From assembly GCF_003071345.1 (NCBI RefSeq), contig NZ_QCYK01000001.1, positions 558,001-622,000 on the forward strand: 64,000 bases of DNA. Reading direction: 5' to 3'. Below the pieces are notes generated by a model. It did not search any database and was not told the origin of the DNA. It saw nothing but the letters and a program-made list of their open reading frames with translations. Shown here in pieces: positions 55,218 to 64,000 of this stretch. This DNA comes from Chitinophaga parva. Lineage in GTDB: Bacteria > Bacteroidota > Bacteroidia > Chitinophagales > Chitinophagaceae. The position numbers were made by a program, and so were the translations under genes. How positions within the stretch are numbered: the stretch's first letter is position 1; each line of letters opens with the position of its first letter.

Positions 55218-56822
55218 ATGGAATCACTTCAGCAACCCTTGCCCCAGGTAGCAGGCAGCCTGCACGAGCGTGTTTGGGAAAACACGGTCACCGCCCCGGC
55301 AGGCAGACCGCTGGCAGAGGACCTGCAAACGGAGGTGGTGATCATAGGTGGGGGCATAGCAGGTGTAAGCATCGCCTACCAGCTGGCTACCGTAGGCATA
55401 AGGACAGTGCTGCTGGAAAAAGGTGCCCTGGGCAGTGGTGAGACCGGCCGCACCACCGCACACCTTACCGTGGCGCTGGACGACCGCTACTATGAGATAG
55501 AACGCATTTTTGGCAAAGAGAAGGCCCGGCTGGCAGCAGACAGTCACCGCACCGCCATAGATTACATTGAAACGGTATGCAACACGGAAAACATTGCGGC
55601 AGCATTTGAGCGCCTGCCGGGCTACCTGTTCCTGCATCCTACGGATGACCTGCATAGCCTCAAAAAAGAGTATGATGCTGCCATTGCCGCCGGGCTGCCG
55701 GTAAAATTTGTGGACCTGGTACCCGGTATAAAGCCAACCCACCAGGCAGGCATTGAATTTATGCACCAGGCCACCTTCCATCCGCTGAAATACTTGTTGG
55801 GGCTGGCGGATGCGGCGACCCGCAAAGGAGCGTTGTTATTCACCCATACACATGTACAGGCCATTCACGCGGAGGGTGTTGTTACGGATAAAGGTTTCCG
55901 TGTACATGCGCGTTACGTGGTGGTGGCTACGAATAGCCCGGTGAATGATAAGTTCACCATGCACCTGAAACAGTTTGCTTTCCGCACCTATGTAATAGGA
56001 CTGCGCATGGCAAAGGGCAGCCTGCCTAAAGCGCTGTGGTGGGATACGGGTGATCAGCAGGCAGACAGCCAGATACCTCCTTATCATTACGTGCGCACCG
56101 CGCCGTATGATGATATCTATGATGTGCTGATCGTAGGTGGGGAAGACCATGCCACCGGCCTGGCGTTTGAAAATAAGGAACCGGGACCAGACCGTTACCA
56201 GGCGCTGGAAACCTGGGCCCGCAGGCATTTCCCGGAGGCGGGGGAAGTGATCTACCGCTGGTCTGGCCAGGTGCTGGAGCCCATGGATGGCCTGGCGTTC
56301 ATTGGTCACAATCCTGGTGATAAAGACAACATATTCATCGTAACCGGCGACTCCGGCAATGGGATGACACACGGCACCATAGCGGGATTGCTGATACCCG
56401 ACCTGATACAGGGCAAGGAAAATAAATGGGCATCCTTATATGACCCGGCCCGTGTGAAATTCTTTAAATCCGGGCGCACCTGGATAAAGGAATTTGTGGG
56501 TGGCTTTATTGAATATCTGAAAGAGTACCCGCATGAAGCAGATAAAGTGAAGGTATCTGCTATCGGCGTAGGAGAAGGCCGCATCATTGAGGTGGGGAAA
56601 CATAAATACGGAGTGTTCCGGGATGAGGACAATGAACTGCACGTGGTAAGCGCTGCCTGTACCCACCTGGGCTGCCTGGTAAAGTGGAACCCGGATGAAC
56701 AAAGCTGGGACTGCCCCTGTCATGGCAGCCGGTTTAGTTACCGTGGCAAGGTGTTAAACGGCCCGGCAAACAAAGACCTGGCTTATTACAAGGAAAAACT
56801 GCCGGATCCGGACGCCACGTAA
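55218..56822 (+). CDS. FAD-dependent oxidoreductase fused to a Rieske [2Fe-2S] domain
   Basis: 534 aa. Residues 38-430 form a DAO/GMC-like FAD domain: VVIIGGGIAGVSIAYQLATVG, LLEKGALGSGETGRTTAH, and late GDSGNGMTHGTIAG. The last roughly 100 residues are a Rieske domain with CTHLGC and CPCHG; the extra cysteines match the disulfide type of bc1 complexes rather than Rieske ferredoxins. Similar fusions are known but their substrate is generally unknown. Confidence 0.9.
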   Translation: MESLQQPLPQVAGSLHERVWENTVTAPAGRPLAEDLQTEVVIIGGGIAGVSIAYQLATVGIRTVLLEKGALGSGETGRTTAHLTVALDDRYYEIERIFGKEKARLAADSHRTAIDYIETVCNTENIAAAFERLPGYLFLHPTDDLHSLKKEYDAAIAAGLPVKFVDLVPGIKPTHQAGIEFMHQATFHPLKYLLGLADAATRKGALLFTHTHVQAIHAEGVVTDKGFRVHARYVVVATNSPVNDKFTMHLKQFAFRTYVIGLRMAKGSLPKALWWDTGDQQADSQIPPYHYVRTAPYDDIYDVLIVGGEDHATGLAFENKEPGPDRYQALETWARRHFPEAGEVIYRWSGQVLEPMDGLAFIGHNPGDKDNIFIVTGDSGNGMTHGTIAGLLIPDLIQGKENKWASLYDPARVKFFKSGRTWIKEFVGGFIEYLKEYPHEADKVKVSAIGVGEGRIIEVGKHKYGVFRDEDNELHVVSAACTHLGCLVKWNPDEQSWDCPCHGSRFSYRGKVLNGPANKDLAYYKEKLPDPDAT

Positions 56823-56913
56823 CCCTGTCCAAAATTCTACACAACAGGGTGTTTCAAGACAACCCAACAGATGGTTGACGGAGGCAAATTAATTTCCAGC
56901 TGGCCTAACCAAA

Positions 56914-56965
56914 AATAATTGACCAAGTCAATTATTTGCGGATATTTATTATTTGACTTAATCAA
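56914..56965. promoter_or_regulatory. Tandem operator-like palindromes upstream of the DJ-1/PfpI gene
   Basis: AATAATTGAC-CAA-GTCAATTATT (56914-56936) is a perfect 10-bp inverted repeat. TTGACTTAATCAA (56953-56965) is a second, with the same flanking TTATT. The two are a direct repeat with period 34 bp, about three helical turns. The pattern resembles MarR-type operators; no regulator gene lies nearby. Confidence 0.55.
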
Positions 56966-57045
56966 TTATTGCTGATATCAACATAAAGCACTCCTGATCA
57001 AAGAGCATACGTTAACCAAATTAATCACTTTTTAAAGATTGAATT

Positions 57046-57597
57046 ATGGAAAAGCAATTGAGTAGTAAGAAAGTGGCCATCGTAGTCACAGATGGATTTG
57101 AAGAAGTGGAATTTACAGCACCAAAAGAGGCCCTGGAAAATGCGGGGGCAAAGGTGGATGTTATTGCGCCCCAAGCGGGCAAAGTGAAAGCCTGGGCAAA
57201 GACTAACTGGGGCGGGGAATATAAGGTGGATAAACCCATTGATGAGGTACATGCGCAGGATTATGATGCGCTGGTGCTTCCTGGTGGAGTGATGAACCCG
57301 GACCGCCTCCGCACCATTCCCGCCGTGGTGAATTTCGTAGGCCAGTTCTTACATGAAAACAAACCCATTGCCGCCATTTGCCATGGCCCATGGACACTGA
57401 TTGAAACAGGCGCGCTGCAAGGCAGAACCATGACCTCCTGGCCCAGCCTGAAAACGGACCTCCGAAATGCAGGTGTGGATTGGGTAGATAAAGAAGTGGT
57501 AGTGGATAATGGCCTTGTGACCAGCCGCAAGCCGGACGACCTGCCGGCGTTCTGTAAAAAGATGGTGGAAGAGATTGCAGAAGGAGTGCACGCTTAA
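57046..57597 (+). CDS. DJ-1/PfpI-family protein (YhbO-like)
   Basis: 183 aa. Nucleophile Cys112 in the elbow AAICHGPW, with an acidic residue early in VTDGFEEVEF; VLPGGVMNPDRLR and TSWPSLKTDLRNAG are typical of the PfpI/YhbO subgroup. Members act as glyoxalase-like, deglycase-like or stress proteins, and the activity is debated. Preceded by the operator-like palindromes. Confidence 0.93.
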   Translation: MEKQLSSKKVAIVVTDGFEEVEFTAPKEALENAGAKVDVIAPQAGKVKAWAKTNWGGEYKVDKPIDEVHAQDYDALVLPGGVMNPDRLRTIPAVVNFVGQFLHENKPIAAICHGPWTLIETGALQGRTMTSWPSLKTDLRNAGVDWVDKEVVVDNGLVTSRKPDDLPAFCKKMVEEIAEGVHA

Positions 57598-57603
57598 AGG
57601 CAG

Positions 57604-57693
57604 TTTCCGGCAAACAATTTCCAATATCAAGGTGCTTCCAATTTCAACGCCTGATTTTCAACGCTACACCGTTTGGAAATTGTTTGCTGGAAA
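57604..57693. repeat. 21-bp near-perfect inverted repeat downstream of the DJ-1/PfpI gene
   Basis: TTTCCGGCAAACAATTTCCAA (57604-57624) and its complement at 57673-57693 match at 20 of 21 positions, with a 48-bp loop that contains TTTCAACGC twice. It may be a long hairpin terminating both convergent genes, or a small repeat element. Confidence 0.65.
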
Positions 57694-57695
57694 TT

Positions 57696-58079
57696 CTATC
57701 TGGAGCTTTTCTTTTTATAGTACAGTTCCACTTGTGCTACACCGGTGGAAAGCATGCCCAGTTTTTTAGCGGCTTTTTTTGAAAGGTCTATTACACGGCC
57801 CGTGTTGGCCGAGGGGCCCCTGTCTGTGATGTGCACTTTTACAGATCGCCCGTTGGCCTGGTTTACTACTTTTACTTTAGTGCCAAAAGGCAGCGTGGGA
57901 TGGGCTGCAGTAAGGGCATTGCCATGATAGGTACTGCCACTGGCCGTACGGCGGCCTTCAAACTTATCTCCATAGTAAGAAGCCTCTCCCTGTTGCTGCA
58001 ATTTGGGGCTGCAGGCAAAAAGGAACGCAGTGAGCAACAGCATAAGCAGGGAAACGCGGCGCACAGTGTAGGGTTGCAT
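57696..58079 (-). CDS. rlpA: RlpA-like lipoprotein (double-psi beta-barrel)
   Basis: 127 aa. The signal peptide ends LFACS, lipidating Cys23; a double-psi beta-barrel follows with GEASYYGDKFEGRRTASG, LPFGTKVKVVN, VHITDRGP and RVIDLSKKAAKKLGM. RlpA proteins are septal or sidewall lytic transglycosylases acting on peptidoglycan without stem peptides. This is the short form without a SPOR domain. Confidence 0.93.
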   Translation of the reverse strand: MQPYTVRRVSLLMLLLTAFLFACSPKLQQQGEASYYGDKFEGRRTASGSTYHGNALTAAHPTLPFGTKVKVVNQANGRSVKVHITDRGPSANTGRVIDLSKKAAKKLGMLSTGVAQVELYYKKKSSR

Positions 58080-58151
58080 AAAAGGGTGTTTCTTAAATAT
58101 AAGCTAAAAGCCGCAACAGCGCTATGTTTTGGACAGATTTTTTACAAAAGC

Positions 58152-58177
58152 AAACGGCACTTTTAAAAGTGCCGTTT
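58152..58177. other. 26-bp perfect palindrome
   Basis: AAACGGCACTTTTAAAAGTGCCGTTT, about 70 bp upstream of the rlpA start codon; strong cruciform or hairpin potential. It is not clear which transcript it would act on. Confidence 0.55.
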
Positions 58178-58209
58178 ATTGCTAGCATAGGGATAAATAA
58201 GGCAAGCAA

Positions 58210-58425
58210 ATGTTGCCAAGTTTAGGTATAATAGGTAATGACTTAATGTATATAGTAGATAAAGATTCGGCGGAGGTAAGCTACAACGGCTACTCAACAA
58301 CTACACGGATATTGCACCTGGAAGGTGCTGCACATGCTCAAACAATAACGGTTATCGGCAACGCCCGTAGCAAGGGCTTATTGCATGTGTGGACAAAGAT
58401 AATGAAAGTTTATTTAAATATATGA
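58210..58425 (+). CDS. Doubtful small open frame (71 aa)
   Basis: 71 aa from an ATG at 58210, with protein-like residue spacing (GIIGNDLMYIVDKDSAEVSYNG) but no recognised family, signal or ribosome binding site. It could be a gene remnant or chance. The surrounding 450 bp between rlpA and tamL have no other gene. Confidence 0.25.
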   Translation: MLPSLGIIGNDLMYIVDKDSAEVSYNGYSTTTRILHLEGAAHAQTITVIGNARSKGLLHVWTKIMKVYLNI

Positions 58426-58466
58426 TTTCATTAACATATTTATTGTCCAATTTTATTATTTCAGGC

Positions 58467-58502
58467 AAAAGCCCGCTGTACTTGCGTTACAGCGGGCTTT
58501 TC
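58467..58502 (-). terminator. Terminator of tamB-tamL
   Basis: A 14-bp stem AAAAGCCCGCTGTA / TACAGCGGGCTTTT, nearly symmetric, with T-runs on either strand. Confidence 0.9.
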
Positions 58503-58532
58503 AGCGGTTCATAATATTTTGAAAAGACCGTT

Positions 58533-60827
58533 TTAGAACGGATAGCCAATGGCAATGTTGAGGATCATATTTTCCTTCCGCCATGCGCCGTCCCCGAAGT
58601 CTACCTGGTCAAACACCCATCGGTGGCCCGGCTCCAGCCAGGGCTTGCGCAGGGGAATGCCGAGGTCCAGGCGCACTACCACGATGGAAGCATCAATGCG
58701 CAGTCCTACCCCCGCTCCTACTGCTATCTGTGACGCAAAGTCGCTCAGGTGGAACTGGCTGCCCGGCTGGTCAGGGATGTATTGCTGGTTCCAGATATTG
58801 CCAGCATCTACAAACAGTGCCCCGTTCACCACACTCACCAGGTGTACGCGCAGTTCAGAGTTATATTCCAGCTTTATATCGCCCGATTCATTGGCAATGT
58901 AGCGGCTCACAGAATCCGGCAGGCGGTAAGCGCCCGGGCCAAGGGTGCGTGCCCGGAAGGCACGGATACTGTTACTGCCACCGGTGAAGTATTGTTTCAC
59001 AAACGGGAGCTGCCGGGAGTTGCCGTAAGGCAGGCCATAACCTGCAAAAATGCGGTTTACCCAGGTGGTGTTTTTAGTGAGCTTCCAGTAATGGCGCCCA
59101 TCTACCTGGAAGCGCAGGTATTGCGCAATAGGCACGCCCAGTATGGCTTTGGCGGTATCGCCCAGGTTCTTTTTCAGGAAAAGGCCGGCCAGGTTGCCCC
59201 CTATGTCTGCATTGGCGCTGATATAAAAACCATGAATGCGCCGGTCGTTCTGGTTATTGAAAGTGATGGTGTAGTTGCTTCCCAGTATAAATTGTTTTTC
59301 CAGCGCAGCTTTTTGCGAAGGATCGTAGTGGATAATACTGTCGTAGGCTGCCGTGGTGTCTGTAGGCAGTACAAAAGTAATAGCGATGGGTGAAAAGATG
59401 TGTGAAATGTAGCGGGTTTGCTTCCACTGGTACTGTGCCTGCAGTGTAAATGAATTGAGCTTGTAGAGGTTTTGCTGGCTCCATAGTTCGTACGATGCAC
59501 TGAGGCGGGTGCGCGGCACATAAGGGGTGGGCGGATTGATACGGAAGGGCGTGATGAAACGCGGGAAAGTGGCTGCCAGCTCGCCTTTCAGCGTGTAAGA
59601 GTTTTTGCCGATGCTTTGCCCGCCGTTCTGCACCTCAAAGCCTGCAGATACATTGGCTTCCAGCAACACGGCGGAGTGCAGCCAGTTGCGGTTCTTACCG
59701 GTAATGGCAATTTCAGAGCCTACAAAGTTGTTTGACTTGGACGTACCTCTTAACTCAAACTGCAGGGAATGTTTAGGATAAGGCGTAAGGTAAAAAGTGG
59801 CATTGAGCAGGGAGCTGTCCCTGGAATATGGGCGGAACGTGGCTTTGATGAATTTGAATGTGCCAAGGCTTACCAGTCGTTGCAGCGTTGCATCGTGCTT
59901 GCGCAGGCGGTACAGGCTGTCTGGCAGCAGCAGCATGGTGCGGTCAAACACAATGGGCTTAAATTCCTTTTCCGGGTCTATGATGCGCAGTTTGTTATAG
60001 AGCGTTACGGGCCCTTTGGTAGCGGAACTGTCTGCAAGCGAGTAGTCCGGGTAAATGGTGATGTTGCGCATGGTATACTTGCGGGTGGCGGCTTTGGTGG
60101 AATGCTCCTTGATCTTTACATAGAGATCCACCAGGCCTTTATTAGTACTGTCTACTTCCACCAGGATATTATCTGGTGTAAAGTAATAGTAGCCATTGTT
60201 GCGCATGGAAGTTTGTATACGTTCCCGTTCCAGTTTTATGGTCTCAAAGCTGTAGGGATCGCCCACTTTGAGGAGGGTGCGGCGCTTATTGTCTGTCCGT
60301 TTAAAATCTTTTCCTACCTGCGTGGCGGTATCAGCTTCCCACCGCACACTTTTGATGTAGTAGCGGGTGTAGGGCTGTACGGTGTACACCAGGGATGCTT
60401 TCTTTTTGCCGGTGTTCTTTATTGCTGATGCCCATTCATTCTGGAAATAGCCATTGTCTTCCAGGTAATTTTGCAGCAGGTCAATGTTCACGCTTGGTTT
60501 CACGTTGCTGAGCAGCACTGGCGGTTCTCCCCATTTTTTATGCAGCAGGTAATTAAGGCCTTTGCCTTTGGGCTCATGCGACATATTATAGAACCACAAC
60601 CGGGTGGGCATGCCCAGGAATTTTTTATTAGGCTTGGGGCGCAATACTTTATTCATCCCTTCAGAAAGGGTACCGTAGTCTTTGGGCTTCTTTTTACTGT
60701 CTTTCCATTTTATGGTGGCGCCCGTGTACAGCCGGTCCCCGTCTGGTACAGACTTGGTGCTGCTGCAGGCATAACACAGCATGCACACAGCAATGAACAA
60801 AATAATATGGCGGAATGTGGATAACAT
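58533..60827 (-). CDS. tamL: TamL: lipoprotein of the TamA/BamA (Omp85) family
   Basis: 764 aa. The signal peptide ends LCYACSS (lipid on Cys21), unlike proteobacterial TamA, which is not lipidated. POTRA-like domains occupy about residues 100-350; a 16-strand-type barrel follows with the conserved GGSNSIRAF (Omp85 L6 motif) and FDQVDFGDGAW near the end. It should insert proteins or lipids into the outer membrane with TamB. TTG at 60830 is adjacent; the ATG at 60827 is preferred. It follows tamB by 61 bp. Confidence 0.92.
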   Translation of the reverse strand: MLSTFRHIILFIAVCMLCYACSSTKSVPDGDRLYTGATIKWKDSKKKPKDYGTLSEGMNKVLRPKPNKKFLGMPTRLWFYNMSHEPKGKGLNYLLHKKWGEPPVLLSNVKPSVNIDLLQNYLEDNGYFQNEWASAIKNTGKKKASLVYTVQPYTRYYIKSVRWEADTATQVGKDFKRTDNKRRTLLKVGDPYSFETIKLERERIQTSMRNNGYYYFTPDNILVEVDSTNKGLVDLYVKIKEHSTKAATRKYTMRNITIYPDYSLADSSATKGPVTLYNKLRIIDPEKEFKPIVFDRTMLLLPDSLYRLRKHDATLQRLVSLGTFKFIKATFRPYSRDSSLLNATFYLTPYPKHSLQFELRGTSKSNNFVGSEIAITGKNRNWLHSAVLLEANVSAGFEVQNGGQSIGKNSYTLKGELAATFPRFITPFRINPPTPYVPRTRLSASYELWSQQNLYKLNSFTLQAQYQWKQTRYISHIFSPIAITFVLPTDTTAAYDSIIHYDPSQKAALEKQFILGSNYTITFNNQNDRRIHGFYISANADIGGNLAGLFLKKNLGDTAKAILGVPIAQYLRFQVDGRHYWKLTKNTTWVNRIFAGYGLPYGNSRQLPFVKQYFTGGSNSIRAFRARTLGPGAYRLPDSVSRYIANESGDIKLEYNSELRVHLVSVVNGALFVDAGNIWNQQYIPDQPGSQFHLSDFASQIAVGAGVGLRIDASIVVVRLDLGIPLRKPWLEPGHRWVFDQVDFGDGAWRKENMILNIAIGYPF

Positions 60828-60888
60828 CAAAAAAGTATGATAACGGTGATGGCTATACGTTAAATTAGATTGTTTGTAATAACCGCAG

Positions 60889-63800
60889 CTATTGCTTGGC
60901 CGGCGGTGGTGGCGGCGGTTGCTGCGCCTGTTTGTCTATCAGTTTTTTATCTGCTTGCTGTTGCTGGCGCAGGCGTTTGGCTTCTTTTTCCTTGGCTGCA
61001 CGCTGGAATATTTCCCGGAAGTGATCATAATCCACCACCAGTACAAATGCTACACCTGTTTCAATCACCTGGCCCTGGATGGTCACATCATTCAGGTTGG
61101 TCTGGTACACGCGGATGCGGTAGCGGCCATCCTTGGTGATCTGGTATTCTACGGAAATATCTCCAATGAGGGAGCTTGCGGCCTGGTTACTGCCTTCCAG
61201 CATTACGTTAGAGCCGGCCGTTACTTTCAGGCGGTCATTGAAGAGCTGTTTGGAAGCGCTTACGTTCAGCATGGTATTGTCCTGGGCCTGACCGGTGGTG
61301 TAGTCCTGTGAGCTTTGGAGATCAAAGTTGAGATCTATGCCTTTAATAAGATTGCCTGCAAAGTTGTTGAGCTGCTGGGAAATGAGCTTGCTGGCGCTCT
61401 GGCGGGCCATCTGATCTACTCCGCCGCCGCCGTTGTCCAGGGAGGAAAGCGGGTCATCTGCCAGGAAGGTGTTCAACACCAACAGTGCCATCACCTGTTT
61501 GTTCAGGTCAGATTCCACGGTGTTGATCTGTTTTAAACGGGCGTACACCATACCGTTGAACGCGCCCTGGTCTTTAGCCGGCATGTCCAGGCGGAAGGTG
61601 ATCTCCGGCTGTTTCAGGTTGCCCTTGATCTCCATGTACACTTCAATGGGCAGCTTTTGCAGGTACTGGTTGCGCGCCGCGCCGGTGGCTCCGCCTATCT
61701 GGTCTTCCAGGATATTGATGGCAGACGTATTCACCGTGTATTTTGCCGTGATGTCCAGGTCTGCATTCATCGGGTCACCATTGAAGTTGATGTAGCTGCC
61801 TTTCTGGATATCAAAAGAGCGTTTGATCAGCTGGTTGAGTGACATTTCATATTTGCCCTCCGAGATCTCATAACGGCCGGTAACACCGAGCGCGTTGCTG
61901 GGATCCATGCTGGTATTGAGCGAGGCAGTGCCTTTAGCAGTAACATAGTCACCATTCTGCGGGTCTATCACGATCTTGATGGCAGCCTTGGGATCTATTT
62001 CAATGGTACCGTTAAAAGCCACGCCTTTGAAGCCGGCGCGTGCTGTGGTGTCCTTGCCGCGGGCGAGGGAAGAGTCAATGGGGTTGTCTTTATCCACAAA
62101 CACGATCACGCCTTCCCGGTTGCTGGCAGAAACCTCACTGGCCGGCAGGGTAATATTCACCTGCGATTTATCCAGCAGCTTCATGCTCATGTCTACCCTG
62201 GGCAGGTTCATGTCCCCGCGCAGGCGTACGTGGGTATCTATATAAGCAGGGCCATAGTAAGGCTGGTCGGGGTTTTGCTGCTTGCCCAGGATCATGAAGT
62301 CACTCGCATCCACCGTGAGGTTAAAACGGTATTGCTGGAAGTTTTTAGTGTTGATGCGCCCATCCACCACCAGTTCATTTTGGGTACTATCCTGCACCAC
62401 CAGCTTGTTAAAGAGAATGCCGTTTTCGTCGATCACAATGTCTTCATCCGGAAGGGTAAGCGGGGTGCCGGTGTATACGATGGTGCCGCCTGCATTGTCA
62501 AAATGGACCTGGCCCAGGATCTTCGGCGCCGCGGCGGTGCCGGTAATGTCGAAGTGCCCGCGGGCGCTGCCTTTCATGTTGCTTACGTTGCCCATGGTAA
62601 AGGGCTGTATGCTCTTCATGGACAGGTTGTTGATGTCCAGGGTGGCATTGATCGTACTGTCGTAAGTTCCGGCCAGTTTCACATCATTTTCGTTGCCCTG
62701 GATGGTGGCGTCCAGTTTATATTGGTTGGCCTGTTCTGTTTCCACGGTGGCATTGAGGGTGCCCACGGCCGTATTGAGCACAGCCAGGCTGTCTACTTTC
62801 AGTTTTGCATGCACTTTGGGCGAAAGGTCCCATTGGCTGATGTGGGCAGCCGCATTGAGGGTGCCGGCGGCCAGCAGCGTGTCCTTAGAAGCCATACCGG
62901 TAAGGGTGGCCAGCTGGAAATCCTTGATAGTGGCGTCCAGCGCGGGTACGTTGGCATCGGCTTCGTGCTGGGTTACCACGGCAATGGATTGCGCGCCCTG
63001 GTTCAGTTTCAGGTTGATGCTATCCGGCTGGCTGTTTTTCAGGCGCACCATGTTATTTTCATCCACCTGCCAGCGCAGTCGGTTCAGCAGCATATTGGGC
63101 TTCAGGGAGATCTCGGTTACACTGTCCGGTAGCAGGCGCACCTGGCCGGCCACATCGTAGCGGGGCTTTTGGGCCATATCGTCCAGGAGCAGCCGCCAGT
63201 CTATGATACCACCATTTGCATGGGCATCTATTTCCGTATGATAAAGAGGGGTGAATTTGCTTTGCAGGCTGGCCAGGGTCACTTTTGCATCCAGGGTACT
63301 ATCCACTTCGTGCGCGGTAAGTTGCAGGCTGTCTGCCACCAGTGAGTCATAACGGATGGTGGGCACGTACAGGCGGGCATCCAGCAGGGAGCTGTCTGAA
63401 TTGAGATGGCCGGAGAACTGCACCGGTGTGGGGATGTTGATGCCGGGAACCAGCGGCTGCAAGCTCCGGGGAATGCTCAGGGCAGCGTCCCAGCCTATCA
63501 ACTGGCCAGTGGGTGCCACAAATTTGCTGGCGGTATCTGCAGGCATAACGGGCCGCTGTACCATGATGCCCAGTTTTCCAAATTCGCGGTAGTCTGCATG
63601 CCCCCAGGTATGGAAATATCCGAAAGGCCCATCCAGGTTTACGTGCTGCATGTCTGTATAACCGGCGGTGAGCAACACGGTGTCTATGGGATAGATCACG
63701 TTGTGGAGGCCCAGCTGCCAGCCGGTGAGGTAAGCATTGCCAATGATGCGGTCTGGGTGCAGGCTGCTGAAATCCGCGTCCAGGTTGCCTTTGAGCAGCA

Positions 63801-64000
63801 GGGTATCGTGGTAAAGATGGGTGGTATAAAAGTCTGCATGCAGGAGGTGCATGGAGGCTTTCAATGCATCGAGCGCGGAGTCTGAAAGCTGGCCGGAGCC
63901 GGTAAAGTCCAGCAGCATGGCCGTGTCATTGCTCTGGCCCTGCATATTGAACGCACCGTTATCCACATCTCCAGTCAATGACACGTCGTGGTAAGTGTAT
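60889..64000 (-). CDS. tamB: TamB translocation/assembly module (partial, 5' end beyond window)
   Basis: At least 1,036 residues in frame to the right edge. The whole protein is a long run of beta-strand repeats typical of the AsmA/TamB hydrophobic groove, ending in the TamB C-terminal domain (SLNTSMDPSNALGVTGRYEI; YQITKDGRYRIRVYQTN) and a Pro/Gln-rich tail (PPPPPPAKQ). TamB bridges the inner and outer membranes and, with TamL, assembles outer-membrane components or carries phospholipids. A GTG at 63984 is only the first possible start inside the window; the reading frame continues past it. Confidence 0.93.
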   Translation of the reverse strand, partial: YTYHDVSLTGDVDNGAFNMQGQSNDTAMLLDFTGSGQLSDSALDALKASMHLLHADFYTTHLYHDTLLLKGNLDADFSSLHPDRIIGNAYLTGWQLGLHNVIYPIDTVLLTAGYTDMQHVNLDGPFGYFHTWGHADYREFGKLGIMVQRPVMPADTASKFVAPTGQLIGWDAALSIPRSLQPLVPGINIPTPVQFSGHLNSDSSLLDARLYVPTIRYDSLVADSLQLTAHEVDSTLDAKVTLASLQSKFTPLYHTEIDAHANGGIIDWRLLLDDMAQKPRYDVAGQVRLLPDSVTEISLKPNMLLNRLRWQVDENNMVRLKNSQPDSINLKLNQGAQSIAVVTQHEADANVPALDATIKDFQLATLTGMASKDTLLAAGTLNAAAHISQWDLSPKVHAKLKVDSLAVLNTAVGTLNATVETEQANQYKLDATIQGNENDVKLAGTYDSTINATLDINNLSMKSIQPFTMGNVSNMKGSARGHFDITGTAAAPKILGQVHFDNAGGTIVYTGTPLTLPDEDIVIDENGILFNKLVVQDSTQNELVVDGRINTKNFQQYRFNLTVDASDFMILGKQQNPDQPYYGPAYIDTHVRLRGDMNLPRVDMSMKLLDKSQVNITLPASEVSASNREGVIVFVDKDNPIDSSLARGKDTTARAGFKGVAFNGTIEIDPKAAIKIVIDPQNGDYVTAKGTASLNTSMDPSNALGVTGRYEISEGKYEMSLNQLIKRSFDIQKGSYINFNGDPMNADLDITAKYTVNTSAINILEDQIGGATGAARNQYLQKLPIEVYMEIKGNLKQPEITFRLDMPAKDQGAFNGMVYARLKQINTVESDLNKQVMALLVLNTFLADDPLSSLDNGGGGVDQMARQSASKLISQQLNNFAGNLIKGIDLNFDLQSSQDYTTGQAQDNTMLNVSASKQLFNDRLKVTAGSNVMLEGSNQAASSLIGDISVEYQITKDGRYRIRVYQTNLNDVTIQGQVIETGVAFVLVVDYDHFREIFQRAAKEKEAKRLRQQQQADKKLIDKQAQQPPPPPPAKQ

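Noticed and set aside
60817..60825. DnaA box TGTGGATAA in tamL, and TTATCCACA near 62092 and 63958 in tamB
   Set aside because: These lie in coding sequence, far apart, without AT-rich non-coding DNA; expected as background.

Overview
This window is chromosomal DNA from a Bacteroidota member, most likely of the Chitinophaga group. The evidence is the promoter style (TTTG, about 19-21 bp, then TAnnTTTG), a lipoprotein version of TamA paired with TamB, DUF2480, DUF5009 and PspC/PadR genes, and many lipoproteins with a Bacteroidota-style lipobox. Coding DNA is moderately GC-rich and densely packed. No insertion sequence, prophage or CRISPR array was seen. Assignments rest on motifs read by eye, without database searches.

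Left part (0-31 kb): a three-gene set kdnA-kdsB-kdnB predicted to make and activate 8-amino-Kdo for lipopolysaccharide; small envelope genes, a CAP lipoprotein and a GH25 lysozyme; an orphan radical SAM/SPASM enzyme; an AI-2E type exporter; nadD behind paaABCD (phenylacetyl-CoA epoxidase); secreted peptidases (HExxH protein, S41, M28); feoB; a padR-pspC pair; a SulP transporter with beta-carbonic anhydrase; an aminotransferase; kdsD-manC (Kdo and GDP-mannose precursors); recQ; and tRNA-Phe with a clear promoter.

Middle (31-44 kb): an AlkZ/YcaQ-like winged-helix protein, an ICMT-like methyltransferase, DinB, a CBS/CorC protein, a DUF5009 acyltransferase, a metabolite:H+ symporter, a CLC-type channel preceded by a fluoride riboswitch (so predicted to be a fluoride exporter), cardiolipin synthase, a very acidic protein and mnmG.

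Origin-like region (44-50.7 kb): between mnmG and ybeY lies a 3.3-kb gene-free stretch with three identical 18-bp parS-like palindromes, a degenerate 70-bp tandem repeat arranged in 142-bp pairs, and an (AAT)7 tract. After ybeY and feoA come two AT-rich intergenic regions on either side of nadA with five perfect DnaA boxes between them. Together these suggest the chromosomal origin and centromere. This is the most interesting part of the window.

Right part (50.7-64 kb): a PpiD/SurA-like folding factor, small NTF2-like and DUF2480 proteins, CorA, an FAD oxidoreductase fused to a Rieske domain, a DJ-1/PfpI protein behind tandem operator-like palindromes, an RlpA lipoprotein, and the outer-membrane assembly pair tamB-tamL. 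tamB runs off the right edge.
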